This document shows positions 20,224-29,379 of a DNA stretch of 64,000 nt, in pieces. This DNA is from Pseudomonadota bacterium (GTDB lineage: Bacteria; Pseudomonadota; Alphaproteobacteria; Rhizobiales; Hyphomicrobiaceae). A program made the translations under genes and the position numbers. Below the pieces are notes generated by a model. It did not search any database. It was not told the DNA's origin and saw only the letters and a list, made by a program, of their open reading frames with translations. The first letter of the stretch is position 1. Each line of letters opens with the position of its first letter. The stretch covers positions 62,001-126,000 of the forward strand of contig JAFECG010000031.1 in assembly GCA_018242215.1 (NCBI GenBank). Reading direction: 5' to 3'.

Positions 20224-21693
20224 TTACTTGATCGGCTTGACGTCGACATGCTCCTGGCGCCCGTCGTCGTGGGTGATATCGATGCCCCACCACTTGTTGC
20301 GCACTTCCTGGTAGTGAACCTCGGGATTGTAGACGGGAGTTGCAGCGCCTACTTCAGAAACGCTCAGACGTCCGATTGCCGAGACCAGCGTATAGGCGGC
20401 TACCAGAATATTCCGCTTCGTGGTCTCCAGGTTCACCTGCGACTGCAGCAATTCCTGCTGAGCGTTCAAAACGTCGAGCACGGTACGCTGACCGACGCGC
20501 TCTTCTTCACGGACGCCGTTCAAAGCGGTGGTATTGGCGACAATCGATGCCTTATCCGACACCGCCTGCGCCTTGAAACCCTGAAGCTGCGCCCAGGCTT
20601 GGACGACTTGCGACTGCGCGGAAGAGCGTGCGACCTCGATCTGCTGCAAGGCAGCAATATGGTTATGCTTTGCTTGCCGTACTTGTGCGAACACTTCGCC
20701 GCCCTGAGCGTAAAGCGGCACGTTTACGCGGCCAACGATCGACGCGGATGTTCCCTCGTCAATGCCCTCGGACGAGTCGAACTGATCCGTGTAGTTCGCT
20801 TCAAGTTGCGCCTGAGGGAGCAGCTGCCCGCGAACCTGATCGACGGTGTAGCGCGCGGCCTGCTCCTGATAGAGCGCCTGGACGACCACGGGATTTTCTT
20901 TGGTTCCGATGCCAACGGCATCGTCGAGTGAAGGCGGGACAAGCCTCGTATTGGGGTTTGCTTCGACGAGATGACTCGGCGGATGGCCGATGACCTGCTC
21001 GTATATCGCGCGGCTTGACTTCAGGTTGGCGCGCGCCTGATCGAGGTCGGACTGACCTAATGCGCGACGTGCTTCCGATTGCGCGACGTCGGTCTTGGTC
21101 ACTTCGCCGACAGCGAAACGATCCCGCTGGGCCTTCAGTTCGGCATCGAGAAACTTCAGGTTGTTTTCATTGAGCTTGACGATTGCCTGATCGCGGGTGA
21201 CGTCGCCGAACGCTGTCACCGCATCCAGGAGAACCTGCTGCTCCGTGTTGCGCAGGAGTTCGCGTCCGGCACGATCGTTGGCTTCGGCGGCGTTGACGGC
21301 ATTGGTCACCTGAAAGCCGGTGAACAACGGCTGCACCAGATCGATGGCGTAGCCCCGCGGCGAGCTGACCGTGTGACCCGAGGCGCCGGGAATAGGCGAA
21401 ACAGTACCGATCCTCTGACGACCAACGTTTGCCGAGGCATTGATATCCGGCCGGTACCCGGAGTTCGCAATCGCAATGTTTTCGTCTGTCGCGCGCTGTT
21501 GCGCCCGGGCGGAGTCGAGCGTCGGGCTGTACTGGTACGCAGCCGACAATGCATCGATCAAATTTTCCGCACGCGCGGCCGTTGAGATCGCCGAACACGT
21601 CACAAGCGCCACGACAGCAGTCAGCGTAGAGCGACCGAGAGACATCGCATCGCTGCGGAACGATTGTTTTGTTGTGGTCTTAGCCAATGGCAT
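20224..21693 (-). CDS. tolC: TolC-family outer-membrane efflux channel
   Basis: TolC forms the outer-membrane and periplasmic duct of type I secretion and RND efflux systems. The product shows the duplicated outer-membrane-efflux architecture: ENLIDALSAAYQYSPTLDSA at the mature N-terminus, long coiled-coil helices (FAVGEVTKTDVAQSEARRAL) and a second repeat (RVGQRTVLDVLNAQQELLQS). The signal peptide is MSLGRSTLTAVVALVTCSAI followed by STAARA. Possible starts are 21753, 21693 and 21645; 21693 has a weak purine-rich site and 21645 gives the leanest signal peptide. It lies downstream of the Pcm-like gene, a conserved pairing in this order. Confidence 0.9.
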   Translation of the reverse strand: MPLAKTTTKQSFRSDAMSLGRSTLTAVVALVTCSAISTAARAENLIDALSAAYQYSPTLDSARAQQRATDENIAIANSGYRPDINASANVGRQRIGTVSPIPGASGHTVSSPRGYAIDLVQPLFTGFQVTNAVNAAEANDRAGRELLRNTEQQVLLDAVTAFGDVTRDQAIVKLNENNLKFLDAELKAQRDRFAVGEVTKTDVAQSEARRALGQSDLDQARANLKSSRAIYEQVIGHPPSHLVEANPNTRLVPPSLDDAVGIGTKENPVVVQALYQEQAARYTVDQVRGQLLPQAQLEANYTDQFDSSEGIDEGTSASIVGRVNVPLYAQGGEVFAQVRQAKHNHIAALQQIEVARSSAQSQVVQAWAQLQGFKAQAVSDKASIVANTTALNGVREEERVGQRTVLDVLNAQQELLQSQVNLETTKRNILVAAYTLVSAIGRLSVSEVGAATPVYNPEVHYQEVRNKWWGIDITHDDGRQEHVDVKPIK

Positions 21694-21990
21694 TGCACCT
21701 GCATTCCACTCGCAACCGCGATTGAGCGAGCGGACCCCCAATTTTATCCCCATTAGCCGATTCGACCGCGTCCGACTAATTGGTTTCCCCTTCGTAAATC
21801 ACTCAGTAACGTATGGCGGTTTTTACGTCACGCTAGAGGGCTGCGCGTTCTTCGCTGATATGCGTTGCGAAAAACGCACTCTTCCCGTTTTACCTTTCAA
21901 AGCTGTCCTCGCATCATTTTCCAGCGCCAGTTCTTCTTCGCGCCCGCGAAATCATCCGAGGTGTGACTGCCGCGCACCAGATTTTCGACA

Positions 21991-22644
21991 TCAGAAGACG
22001 AAAGCGGGTCTCGGCTCCCTAAACCCTGCCAGCGGCAGCGCTGCAGCCTGAAAGTCGTCGCGTCGCGAAAACATGTCCGACCTCTTATGGAAGATGACGG
22101 CATGGCCAATGCTCGCATCCGTTGCAATCGCGACAATGCGTCCGTTCTGGCGAACCTGGGTCTTGATGCCATCGGGAATTCGTTCGATCCCTCCTTCGAT
22201 CAACACCACGTCGTAAGGTGCGTCCGCCGTCCATCCGGATGCCGCCGGCCCCGAAACCGCGACAGCATTGGTTAGTCCCAAGGCGGAAAATGCGTCTCTT
22301 GCACGTGTCGCGCTTTCCTCGTCGGGCAGAAGCGCGACCGCCTTGCCGGTGAACTGCGCAACCAGAGCCGCCGCATATCCTGCTTCGCTGATGACCAGAA
22401 CAGTGTCGGCGCCATCAAATTCGGCCAGTTGAATGAGCTTCGCGATGACTCGCGGCGGCAAAAGCTCCCGGCCAGGTGCAACGACGAGGCTCTCGTCGCT
22501 ATAGGCGAGGCTTGCGAGTCCGTCAGGCAGAAAGCGTTCCCGCGGCACCGCCATCATGGCTGCCGTAATACGCCGATCCGTGATGTCGCTCGGACGTATC
22601 TGGCTTTCGACCATATTCTTGCGTTGCAAAGCGGTATCCGCCAT
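21991..22644 (-). CDS. Protein-L-isoaspartate O-methyltransferase-like protein
   Basis: The 217-residue product (start 22644, MADTALQRKNMVESQIRPSD) follows the Pcm fold: N-terminal substrate region (ITAAMMAVPRERFLPDGLAS), a Rossmann core and the segment APYDVVLIEGGIERIP. In canonical Pcm the SAM-binding motif I reads roughly VLEIGTGSGY; here it is VLVISEAGYAAAL, so key glycines are lost. It may bind SAM poorly or have another role. It is commonly found upstream of tolC in Hyphomicrobiales. A start at 22773 would add 43 residues without family support. Confidence 0.75.
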   Translation of the reverse strand: MADTALQRKNMVESQIRPSDITDRRITAAMMAVPRERFLPDGLASLAYSDESLVVAPGRELLPPRVIAKLIQLAEFDGADTVLVISEAGYAAALVAQFTGKAVALLPDEESATRARDAFSALGLTNAVAVSGPAASGWTADAPYDVVLIEGGIERIPDGIKTQVRQNGRIVAIATDASIGHAVIFHKRSDMFSRRDDFQAAALPLAGFREPRPAFVF

Positions 22645-22982
22645 CGCTCGATCTCCGCAGCCGTATTCTCTGACCCACGCGACTCTATACGCGGGGCGCA
22701 ACGTATACGCGACGGGAAAGCCGTCGCATGTGGATGTTTTCAGCCGACGAAGCCCTCGCATCAATGAACCCAAGATGCCTCAGAACCGACGGTTTCGGAG
22801 CCAGTCACCTGCTTGCCGAAATCACCATGGCGCGCCGTCCGTAACAGCTTGTAAGATGAGAGGGGTCTGTGTTAGACGGCCCGTTCGGTCGATAGGTGTC
22901 CTCTCGTCGCTCGAAAGACGTCGCGCCAGCGGCGCCCAGGTAGCTGCAGGCGTGTGACAGCCAGTCGGACGAACCCAAGCGA
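22645..22982. other. Intergenic region before the tRNA pair
   Basis: A 338-bp region between the Pcm-like gene (minus) and tRNA-Cys (plus). No protein gene or clear repeat was seen. It should carry the promoters of both flanking units. Confidence 0.4.
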
Positions 22983-23056
22983 GGCCACGTGGCGGAGTGG
23001 TGACGCAGCGGACTGCAAATCCGCGTACGCCGGTTCAATTCCGGCCGTGGCCTCCA
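22983..23056 (+). tRNA. tRNA-Cys (GCA)
   Basis: Folded by eye: acceptor stem GGCCACG/CGTGGCC, D-arm with GGCGGAGTGG, anticodon loop CTGCAAA giving GCA at 23015-23017, T-arm GGTTCAATTCC, discriminator T and encoded CCA (23054-23056). Length is 74 nt. Confidence 0.95.
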
Positions 23057-23177
23057 AAGCGTGCTTCCACTTGTCGCCCTTCAGTGGCTTTGGAAGCGCT
23101 AAAGAAAATCGCCCGAAGCACTCGCCAGCGCAGAGACGTTCTGCTATGCGGGGCGCTTTCCGGCGATGAACCGGTGT

Positions 23178-23252
23178 TCCGCGGTAGCTCAGTGGTAGAG
23201 CGTCCGACTGTTAATCGGATGGTCGTAGGTTCGAGCCCTACCCGCGGAGCCA
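23178..23252 (+). tRNA. tRNA-Asn (GTT)
   Basis: Acceptor stem TCCGCGG/CCGCGGA, D-arm TAGCTCAGTGGTAGAGC, anticodon GTT at 23210-23212 in the loop of stem CCGAC/TCGG, T-arm GTTCGAGCC, and encoded CCA (23250-23252). Length is 75 nt. It lies 121 bp after tRNA-Cys on the same strand and may be co-transcribed. Confidence 0.95.
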
Positions 23253-23401
23253 ATATGGCTCAAGATTTCCATCAGTTTTGCTTCTCGGTTCGCGTTTAAG
23301 GCCATCGGCGGCGCCTGGTCGCGGCCGGAGCATGGCGGCGGCGGCCGCCTTGTGATACTTCCGGCCCAAATCTGCGCCACTTCATCCGATCAGCTTCCCG
23401 C

Positions 23402-25210
23402 ATGCGCTCCCTCGCCATTGGCCCCAAACGCAGACCGCTCAGATGGGCTGTCGCCGTCGTTCGTCTCTACCGCGGCTCCATTCGCAGACTGCTCAGAGAC
23501 AATGCGTTCGCTCTCGTCCTCGCGGCTGCCTGCGTCGGCGGCGCGAGCGGGGCACTTGCCTCACTGATGGTTCTCGCATCGGAAACCGCGCACAAGTATT
23601 TGTTTCAACTTCCGTCGGGAGCGTTGCTCAGCTCCGTGACGGAGTTGCCGCGTACGGCGACCTTACTCGTCCTTATCGTCGGCGGCATTCTGGTCGGTGC
23701 GACCTATTGGTACCAGTCGCGCCTTCGGCACGTGATCATCGACCCGGTCGAAGCGAACGCACTTTACGGCGGGCGCATGTCAATGCGCGACAGCATCTTC
23801 GTCGCGATCCAGTCGCTTCTCTCGAGCGGCTTCGGGCTTTCGCTCGGCATCGAAGGTGGGTTCACACAGGCCGCCGGCGCCGTCGGTTCCAAAGTCGGAC
23901 AACTGTTGAAGCGCAGACGCCACGACGTCCGCATGCTTGTCGGGGCCGGCACGGCCGGCGGCATTGCAGGAGCCTTCGGAGCGCCATTCGCGGGCGCGGC
24001 CTACGGTTTCGAACTCATCGTCGGAAGCTATACCGTTGCGACACTCTCGCCCGTTGTTGCGGCAGCCATCGCAGGCCAACTCGCGGCGCGTATTCTTGTC
24101 GGACATTCCTATCATATCGCCGTCGATCCGAATGCGTTCGGCGGCGACGGATACGCCCTTCTCGCTCTTTCGCTCGGAGTCGCGTGCGGCCTCCTGTCGG
24201 TCGGGTTGATGCGCGGCGTGACGTGGATCGAATGGGTGTTTCGCCAGAGCGGCATCCGCGATGTGTTTCGTCCCGTGATGGGTGGCCTGCTGGTGGGTGC
24301 GATGGCCATTTTCATTCCCCATCTGCTCGGCTCCGGCCACGATGCGATGGCGCTCATCCTCAAGAACGGATGGCCGCTTCAGCTTCTGTCACTTGTATTG
24401 ATCGGAAAGATCGTCGCTTCCGCGCTTTCGCTCGGATCAGGATTTCGCGGCGGACTTTTCTCCACGTCGCTCTTTCTTGGCGCGGTCACGGGAGCCATCG
24501 TTGGAAATCTCGGCGTCACGGCCGGGTTCGTAGCGCCGTCCGACATCGCAATCATGAGCCTCGTCGGCATGGCGAGTTTTGGCGCCGCGGTCGTGGGTGC
24601 GCCGATGGCGATGGCGCTCCTTGCGATCGAAGTAACGGGTGACCTGACAATCGTGGGCCCAGTCTTGCTCGGCGTGCTTGCTGCGACACTGACGGTCCGG
24701 CAAGTGTTCGGCTATTCGTTCGCGACGTGGCGGTTTCACCTCCGAGGCGAAGCGATCCTCGGCGGCGAGGACATCGGCTGGCTCAGGCAGACAACCGCGC
24801 GCGATCTGATGCGGCGAGATTTAAGCAGAGCGCCGATCTCAATGACACTTTCGGAATTCCGCTCGCGCTTTCCTGTCGGATCAACCAAGTTCGTCGCAGT
24901 CCTGGACGCGCAGGGTGCCTATACCGGTCTGGCCGACGTCGCCGTCGTTCATTCCGAGCTGGAAACAGAAAATCCCGATGCAACCTTGGAGGATCTGAAA
25001 CCGGCACTTCTGCACACCACTGACTGGGTGACGGCATCGACGCGCTTCGATCAGCTTGTGCGTCTCTTCGAGCAGCGGGAAACGGAGCGGCTCATCGTCG
25101 TCGATGGCGAAACGTCGAAGCACACGCTGGGCTACATCACCGAGGCGTTCGCGCTTCGAAGATACCGCCAAGAACTCGAGGCGCGGCAGCGCGAGATCTT
25201 CGGAAACTGA
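23402..25210 (+). CDS. ClC-family chloride channel/antiporter with CBS domains
   Basis: ClC proteins are dimeric membrane carriers of chloride or other anions, often coupled to protons. The 602-residue product has about ten to twelve hydrophobic segments, the selectivity-filter region LSLGIEGGFTQAAGAVGSKV (about 147-166) with the gating glutamate E151 kept, and GSGFRGGLFSTSLFLGAVTG (about 346-365). A C-terminal cytosolic part (about 460-595) has two CBS-like halves that usually bind adenosine nucleotides. In the filter the usual GREGP is GIEGG, so anion preference may differ from the E. coli exchanger. It follows the tRNA genes and is probably monocistronic. Confidence 0.9.
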   Translation: MRSLAIGPKRRPLRWAVAVVRLYRGSIRRLLRDNAFALVLAAACVGGASGALASLMVLASETAHKYLFQLPSGALLSSVTELPRTATLLVLIVGGILVGATYWYQSRLRHVIIDPVEANALYGGRMSMRDSIFVAIQSLLSSGFGLSLGIEGGFTQAAGAVGSKVGQLLKRRRHDVRMLVGAGTAGGIAGAFGAPFAGAAYGFELIVGSYTVATLSPVVAAAIAGQLAARILVGHSYHIAVDPNAFGGDGYALLALSLGVACGLLSVGLMRGVTWIEWVFRQSGIRDVFRPVMGGLLVGAMAIFIPHLLGSGHDAMALILKNGWPLQLLSLVLIGKIVASALSLGSGFRGGLFSTSLFLGAVTGAIVGNLGVTAGFVAPSDIAIMSLVGMASFGAAVVGAPMAMALLAIEVTGDLTIVGPVLLGVLAATLTVRQVFGYSFATWRFHLRGEAILGGEDIGWLRQTTARDLMRRDLSRAPISMTLSEFRSRFPVGSTKFVAVLDAQGAYTGLADVAVVHSELETENPDATLEDLKPALLHTTDWVTASTRFDQLVRLFEQRETERLIVVDGETSKHTLGYITEAFALRRYRQELEARQREIFGN

Positions 25211-25409
25211 ACAACCGATAATTGTTCATCGCCGTCCCACGGGGGTGGCACGAACTTGCCACACAGTCATCGCAAGCGGCACCAACCCACGCCAATTGCG
25301 CACATTGGGGTTGTACTGACATAGCTCCGATGCGCTATCGGAAGAGACCGGCCTGAGAACGGGCGGACTTACTTTGCCGGACGGGGACAGGACCAGGAAG
25401 GGGAGAAGC

Positions 25410-25796
25410 ATGAAAAAATGGCTTTCGCTCGTCGCGCTGTGTTGCGCGATGGCCGTCGGATTTGGCGCCTATGCGCCGGAAGCGCGAGCGGCCGCTGCAC
25501 TCACGAACGGCGTCTTGGCGCTGAAGCCCAATCAGACGAACCTCATTGAAAAGGCGCGCTACCGGTGCTGGTGGCATAACGGATATCGCCGCTGCGGCTA
25601 TACGCATGGCTGGCGCCACCGCTACTGGCGCCATCACGGGTACGCTTGGCGCCACCGTTATTGGCGGAACCGCTATTGGCGGCATCGCTATTACCGCCGC
25701 CATCACTACCCGTACCGTCGCCACTACTACTACAATTCGTACGCGCGGCCGTACAATCGTCCCTACGGCTACTGCATCGGACTTTGCTGGTGGTGA
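25410..25796 (+). CDS. Secreted His/Arg/Tyr/Trp-rich small protein
   Basis: The 128-residue product starts at ATG 25410, preceded by the strong site GGAAGGGGAGAA. It has a Sec signal peptide (MKKWLSLVALCCAMAVGFGA then YAPEARA). The mature half is built from short repeats around HRYWRHH, HRYWRNR and HRYYRRHHY (about 65-110) and ends YCIGLCWW. Such composition suggests metal or polyanion binding in the periplasm or cell wall, but no family function is known to me. A strong terminator follows 21 bp after the stop codon, marking a monocistronic unit. Confidence 0.8.
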   Translation: MKKWLSLVALCCAMAVGFGAYAPEARAAAALTNGVLALKPNQTNLIEKARYRCWWHNGYRRCGYTHGWRHRYWRHHGYAWRHRYWRNRYWRHRYYRRHHYPYRRHYYYNSYARPYNRPYGYCIGLCWW

Positions 25797-25817
25797 GACT
25801 GAGCGTTGAAATCGAAG

Positions 25818-25846
25818 CGCCGGAGACGTGGTCTCCGGCGTTTTTT
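25818..25846 (+). terminator. Rho-independent terminator
   Basis: Perfect 10-bp stem CGCCGGAGAC/GTCTCCGGCG with loop GTG, followed by six T. It ends the transcript of the His/Arg/Tyr-rich secreted protein. Confidence 0.95.
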
Positions 25847-26068
25847 GATTTCGGTCGCTGCTGCCGGGGGCCCACACAGCGAAGCTCGGCCATTCCAATT
25901 GCGGAAATTCGGAGGCTCGTCGCAATGCGCGGTTGGCGATGAATTCCAATTTCATCAGTGAATTCAATTGATCCACTATCGCCTCGCGTTTTTCGGAGGC
26001 GCTCTTGACGCCGGGCGCTTGCGCATTTTTTATGTTGCAGCGCCAAATTTGCGCGACACGGGGAACTT

Positions 26069-27112
26069 TTGATGATTTTCTTCAAGGGAATGATCGTGTC
26101 CATCGACGCGAGCGACGCCGTCTGGACCACGATCACGCGGGGGCTTCTTGTGCTCGTCGCCGCAACGGGGACCGCCCTCCTCTGCGGACATGCGAACGCG
26201 ACTGAGGCTCGTTTCGGCGGGTTTGGACCCGAAGGTCCGCGCATGCGCGAGCAGCTTTGGATTCTTCCGAGTGGCGAAGAAGGCCGGTCGCTGCGCGCAA
26301 CGCTGTTCCGGCCCGAAGAGGATCCGCGCGAACCCAATAAGAAATTTCCGCTCGTTATTATCAATCACGGGACGGATGAATCGACGCGTCTCGCCGTCTC
26401 GATGCCCGTATACTATTGGCTCTCCCGATGGTTCGTTGAACGAGGCTATGCGGTCGTGCTTCCGCAGCGTCGCGGACACGGAGCGACAGGCGGCTCGTTG
26501 TCGGAAGCCATCGGCACCTGCGCCAACCCTGATCACTTCAGGTCTGGCAACATTGCCGCCGACGACATTGCGGCGACGATCAACTACATGACGGCGCAAC
26601 CCTTCATCGCGCCGGACCAGACCATCGTCGCGGGGATCTCGACGGGAGGATGGGCATCGCTCGCAATCGCCTCGCGTAATCTTCCGCAAGTGCAGGCCAT
26701 CGTGAACTTCGCCGGTGGCCGCGGCGGCCACGCTTACGGACAACCAAATGCCATCTGCGGCGAGGGTGATCTTTTGTCCGCCGTGCACAGGTATGGCGAA
26801 AAGGCGCGCGAGCCGACGATCTGGTTCTACGCGAAGAACGACAGCTATTTCGGTCCTGACCTTGCGCAAGAGCTTGCGCACTCGTGGGCAGACGGCGGTG
26901 GCTTCGTCGAGGAACACATTCTTCCGCCTTATGGCAGCGACGGACACACCATCGCGGACGATCGCCAGGGCTGGGATATTTGGGGACCGAGCCTCGATCG
27001 CTTCCTGACGCGTGTGCGCGGATCGCAGGTCCGAGTTGCGGCAGAACGTTCGCAGCAGCCCCAGCCGACCCTCGAAACATCAGCAATTGCAACGACTGGT
27101 GCAACGCATTAG
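26069..27112 (+). CDS. Exported alpha/beta-hydrolase (dienelactone-hydrolase-like)
   Basis: The 347-residue product has a hydrophobic N-terminal segment (about 22-42, TTITRGLLVLVAATGTALLC) ending in HANA, a likely signal peptide. An alpha/beta-hydrolase fold follows: oxyanion region VIINHGTDES, nucleophile elbow GISTGGWAS with Ser at about 191, Asp in YAKNDSYFG and His in GSDGHTIAD. Start codons at 26069, 26072 and 26090 (MIVSID) are all possible. Substrate unknown; esterase or peptidase activity on a periplasmic substrate would fit. The flanking gaps (272 bp upstream after the terminator, 195 bp downstream) hold no gene. Confidence 0.75.
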   Translation: MMIFFKGMIVSIDASDAVWTTITRGLLVLVAATGTALLCGHANATEARFGGFGPEGPRMREQLWILPSGEEGRSLRATLFRPEEDPREPNKKFPLVIINHGTDESTRLAVSMPVYYWLSRWFVERGYAVVLPQRRGHGATGGSLSEAIGTCANPDHFRSGNIAADDIAATINYMTAQPFIAPDQTIVAGISTGGWASLAIASRNLPQVQAIVNFAGGRGGHAYGQPNAICGEGDLLSAVHRYGEKAREPTIWFYAKNDSYFGPDLAQELAHSWADGGGFVEEHILPPYGSDGHTIADDRQGWDIWGPSLDRFLTRVRGSQVRVAAERSQQPQPTLETSAIATTGATH

Positions 27113-27307
27113 CGATCGCAAAATTCCGCGCCAGTCAGCCGCGCGTTCGCGCTGGTCCAGCGCTATCGACAAGACGTGCACCGGCATTTAGCCTACCTCG
27201 GCCCTTTCGTAAAAAACGGGGCGCCGCGCAATCGTGCGCAGGCGTTTTAACTGCTGAGGTGTTGGTTCATGTGCGGCAACAAACGTCAGGTCCGGTAAGA
27301 TCAACTC

Positions 27308-28615
27308 ATGGCCGCTAGACCTAGAAGCCCTGTTGTATCGGCTCTCGCTGTCGCGATGAGAGACTTCGGACTGGGCTCTTCAACAGTTCTCAAGATAGGC
27401 CTCCTCGGTCCACTCACGGGGCCGCTGAAAGCGTGGGCGCTGCCAGGCATGAATGGCAGCCTGATCTGGATCGAACGCATCAACGCTTCGGGCGGCCTCA
27501 AGGTCGGGAGCCGCCGTTACATGCTCGAACTCGTTCAGTTCGACACGATGTATCAGCCGGACCGGGCGCTCCAGGGCGCGAAAAAGCTGATCATGGAAGA
27601 CGGCGTGAAGCTCATCCTCATGATTGGCGGCAATGATCTCACGACGGAGGTTCGTCGGCTGGTCACGCAACATCGCATGCTCGTTGCGACGCTGCTTCCG
27701 AGCGACTTATCGCCCGATGCGCCGACGCTTGTCGCGCCGAGCGAAGTACATCCGATCTATAACGTCACCGGCGTCGAGTGGCTGAAGCGGACCGATCCCT
27801 CGCTCAAGACGGCCGCCCTCTGCGCGCAGCGCGACCTTCTTGGCCTGCCATCGATCGCCACCTATCGGGCCGCCTTCGAAGCGGCGGGCATCGAACTGAT
27901 CTCCGAGCAGCTTTTCGAACCTTCCACGAGCGATTTTGCCCCGATCGTCGAAAAGCTGATGGCGAAAGATCCCGACATTCTCTGCTGGGACACAGCGTAT
28001 GAGCCGTTCGTTCATGCGCTGACGATCGAGGCCTTCAAACGTGGCTTCAAAGGGCGTCTGCTCTCCTGCACGTGCGACAACTATCAGGAGCTTATCCGCC
28101 GCACGAGCCCGGAGTTCATGGAGGGATTTGTCTTCCAATTTCCCGATTTCGATGATCCGCGCCTCAATGAAGGTCATATCAATTTCGAAAATCCCGGCGC
28201 CTTCTACGACGAGTTCTGCCGACGCTTTCCCGGCACATGGAGCGCGGTGTCGTGGGAATACGCCTCTACACTCGAGCTCTGGAAATCAGCGGTGCAGCGC
28301 GCGCGCACGTTCGAACCCTTTTCCGTGCTTGCCGCGATGAAGGTCGGCGGTATCGGGCCGCACGCGTTCGGCGAAGCGCGGTGGTGGGGGAAAGACCTCT
28401 TCGGCATCGACAATGCGCTGGTGGGCGACTGGCCGGTCGTCGCGATCGTCAACGGTAAGGCTCGCATCCAGGAGTTTGGATCTATCGCCGACTGGTGGTC
28501 GAAAAATCGCACGACCCTTCTCAAACATATGCGCGCGCTGAACCTGATGTGGGATCAGCGGGAGCATCTTGCAGCCGGAGAGCCGCAGGAACGACTGACG
28601 GTTCAGGACTCGTAG
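27308..28615 (+). CDS. ABC-type substrate-binding protein without a leader (AmiC/FmdD/UrtA-like)
   Basis: The 435-residue product is a type I periplasmic-binding fold of the branched-chain amino acid/amide/urea class: LKIGLLGPLTGPLKAWALPG (about 28-47), the segment INASGGLKVG, then two Rossmann-like lobes to the C-terminus. No Sec or Tat signal peptide is visible at the N-terminus (MAARPRSPVVSALAVAMRDF), and no permease or ATPase gene is adjacent. A cytosolic ligand sensor, as AmiC is for amidase control, is therefore possible. It is convergent with a GntR regulator, with a 13-bp overlap of 3' ends. An ATG at 27356 is an alternative start. Ligand unknown; short amides or methylated amines are guesses from context. 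Confidence 0.7.
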   Translation: MAARPRSPVVSALAVAMRDFGLGSSTVLKIGLLGPLTGPLKAWALPGMNGSLIWIERINASGGLKVGSRRYMLELVQFDTMYQPDRALQGAKKLIMEDGVKLILMIGGNDLTTEVRRLVTQHRMLVATLLPSDLSPDAPTLVAPSEVHPIYNVTGVEWLKRTDPSLKTAALCAQRDLLGLPSIATYRAAFEAAGIELISEQLFEPSTSDFAPIVEKLMAKDPDILCWDTAYEPFVHALTIEAFKRGFKGRLLSCTCDNYQELIRRTSPEFMEGFVFQFPDFDDPRLNEGHINFENPGAFYDEFCRRFPGTWSAVSWEYASTLELWKSAVQRARTFEPFSVLAAMKVGGIGPHAFGEARWWGKDLFGIDNALVGDWPVVAIVNGKARIQEFGSIADWWSKNRTTLLKHMRALNLMWDQREHLAAGEPQERLTVQDS

Positions 28616-29379
28616 ATCATCTCCTCGTGCGCGTTCGCCATATAAAGCTTCATGATCTCGACGGCCGTCTCGACATTGCGCCGCTCGATTGCGTCAAAGA
28701 GCGAATGGAACAGAAGCTGGATGCTTTTGATTTTGGCCGGCGTCAGGGCCTGGCGGCGCGCAGCGGCCCACTGCGGATGGCCGCGCACCTCGTGCAGAAT
28801 GGCGTACATCGCAACAATCAGCGAGTTGTGCGTGCCGCGCGCAATCGTCATCATGAATTCTTCTTCGAGCGCGGCGAACGCATCAGATTCCGTTACGATC
28901 GCTTCGAGGCGCGTCAGCTGAGCTTGGAGATCGGCAATGTCGCGCGTCGACATATAGATCGTCGCCAGTCGCGTCATTTCCGGCGCAAGGATCGAACCGG
29001 CGATGTTCATGGCGAACGGCGAGGCTGTTTCCGCGAGCTGATCGACGCTGAGATAGGACGAGGGGGATTGCGCAGCGCTCCCATTGGTGCGGGACGGCCT
29101 GCGCTGATAGGAGACGAACGTTCCGCTTCCCGGGCGGCGTGAAACGATGCCGTAGATGGACAGAAATTCCAGCGCCTGACGGATCGTCGCGCGGCTATCT
29201 CCAAATTCATCAGCGAGATCGCGTTCCGCTGGAATTCTCGTGCCGAACGGAAATTCTCCGGATGCGAGGCGCGCGAAGAGCCGCGTCGCAATTTCCTTGA
29301 CGCGCGGCGTGACGAGCGGGTGGCGGGACACGTCGTCGATCCAGGGCGGCAATTCCAATTCGTAGGTCTCAGACATCAT
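28603..29379 (-). CDS. GntR-family transcriptional regulator (FadR/FCD type)
   Basis: The 258-residue product has an N-terminal winged helix-turn-helix (about 22-90: GTRIPAERDLADEFGDSRAT, then IRQALEFLSIYGIVSRRPGS) and an all-helical C-terminal FCD ligand domain (about 115-250). FCD regulators usually repress catabolic genes and release DNA on binding an acid or amine metabolite. It overlaps the unknown gene upstream by 4 bp (ATGA), so both form one operon divergent from the permease-dmm-tmm-tdm genes. Control of that cluster is inferred from position only. Confidence 0.88.
   Translation of the reverse strand: MMSETYELELPPWIDDVSRHPLVTPRVKEIATRLFARLASGEFPFGTRIPAERDLADEFGDSRATIRQALEFLSIYGIVSRRPGSGTFVSYQRRPSRTNGSAAQSPSSYLSVDQLAETASPFAMNIAGSILAPEMTRLATIYMSTRDIADLQAQLTRLEAIVTESDAFAALEEEFMMTIARGTHNSLIVAMYAILHEVRGHPQWAAARRQALTPAKIKSIQLLFHSLFDAIERRNVETAVEIMKLYMANAHEEMIYES

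Noticed and set aside
25546-25809. Ala/Gly/Thr-rich open frame overlapping the His/Arg/Tyr-rich protein
   Set aside because: Repeat DNA read in a second frame; the signal peptide and ribosome-binding site belong to the other frame.
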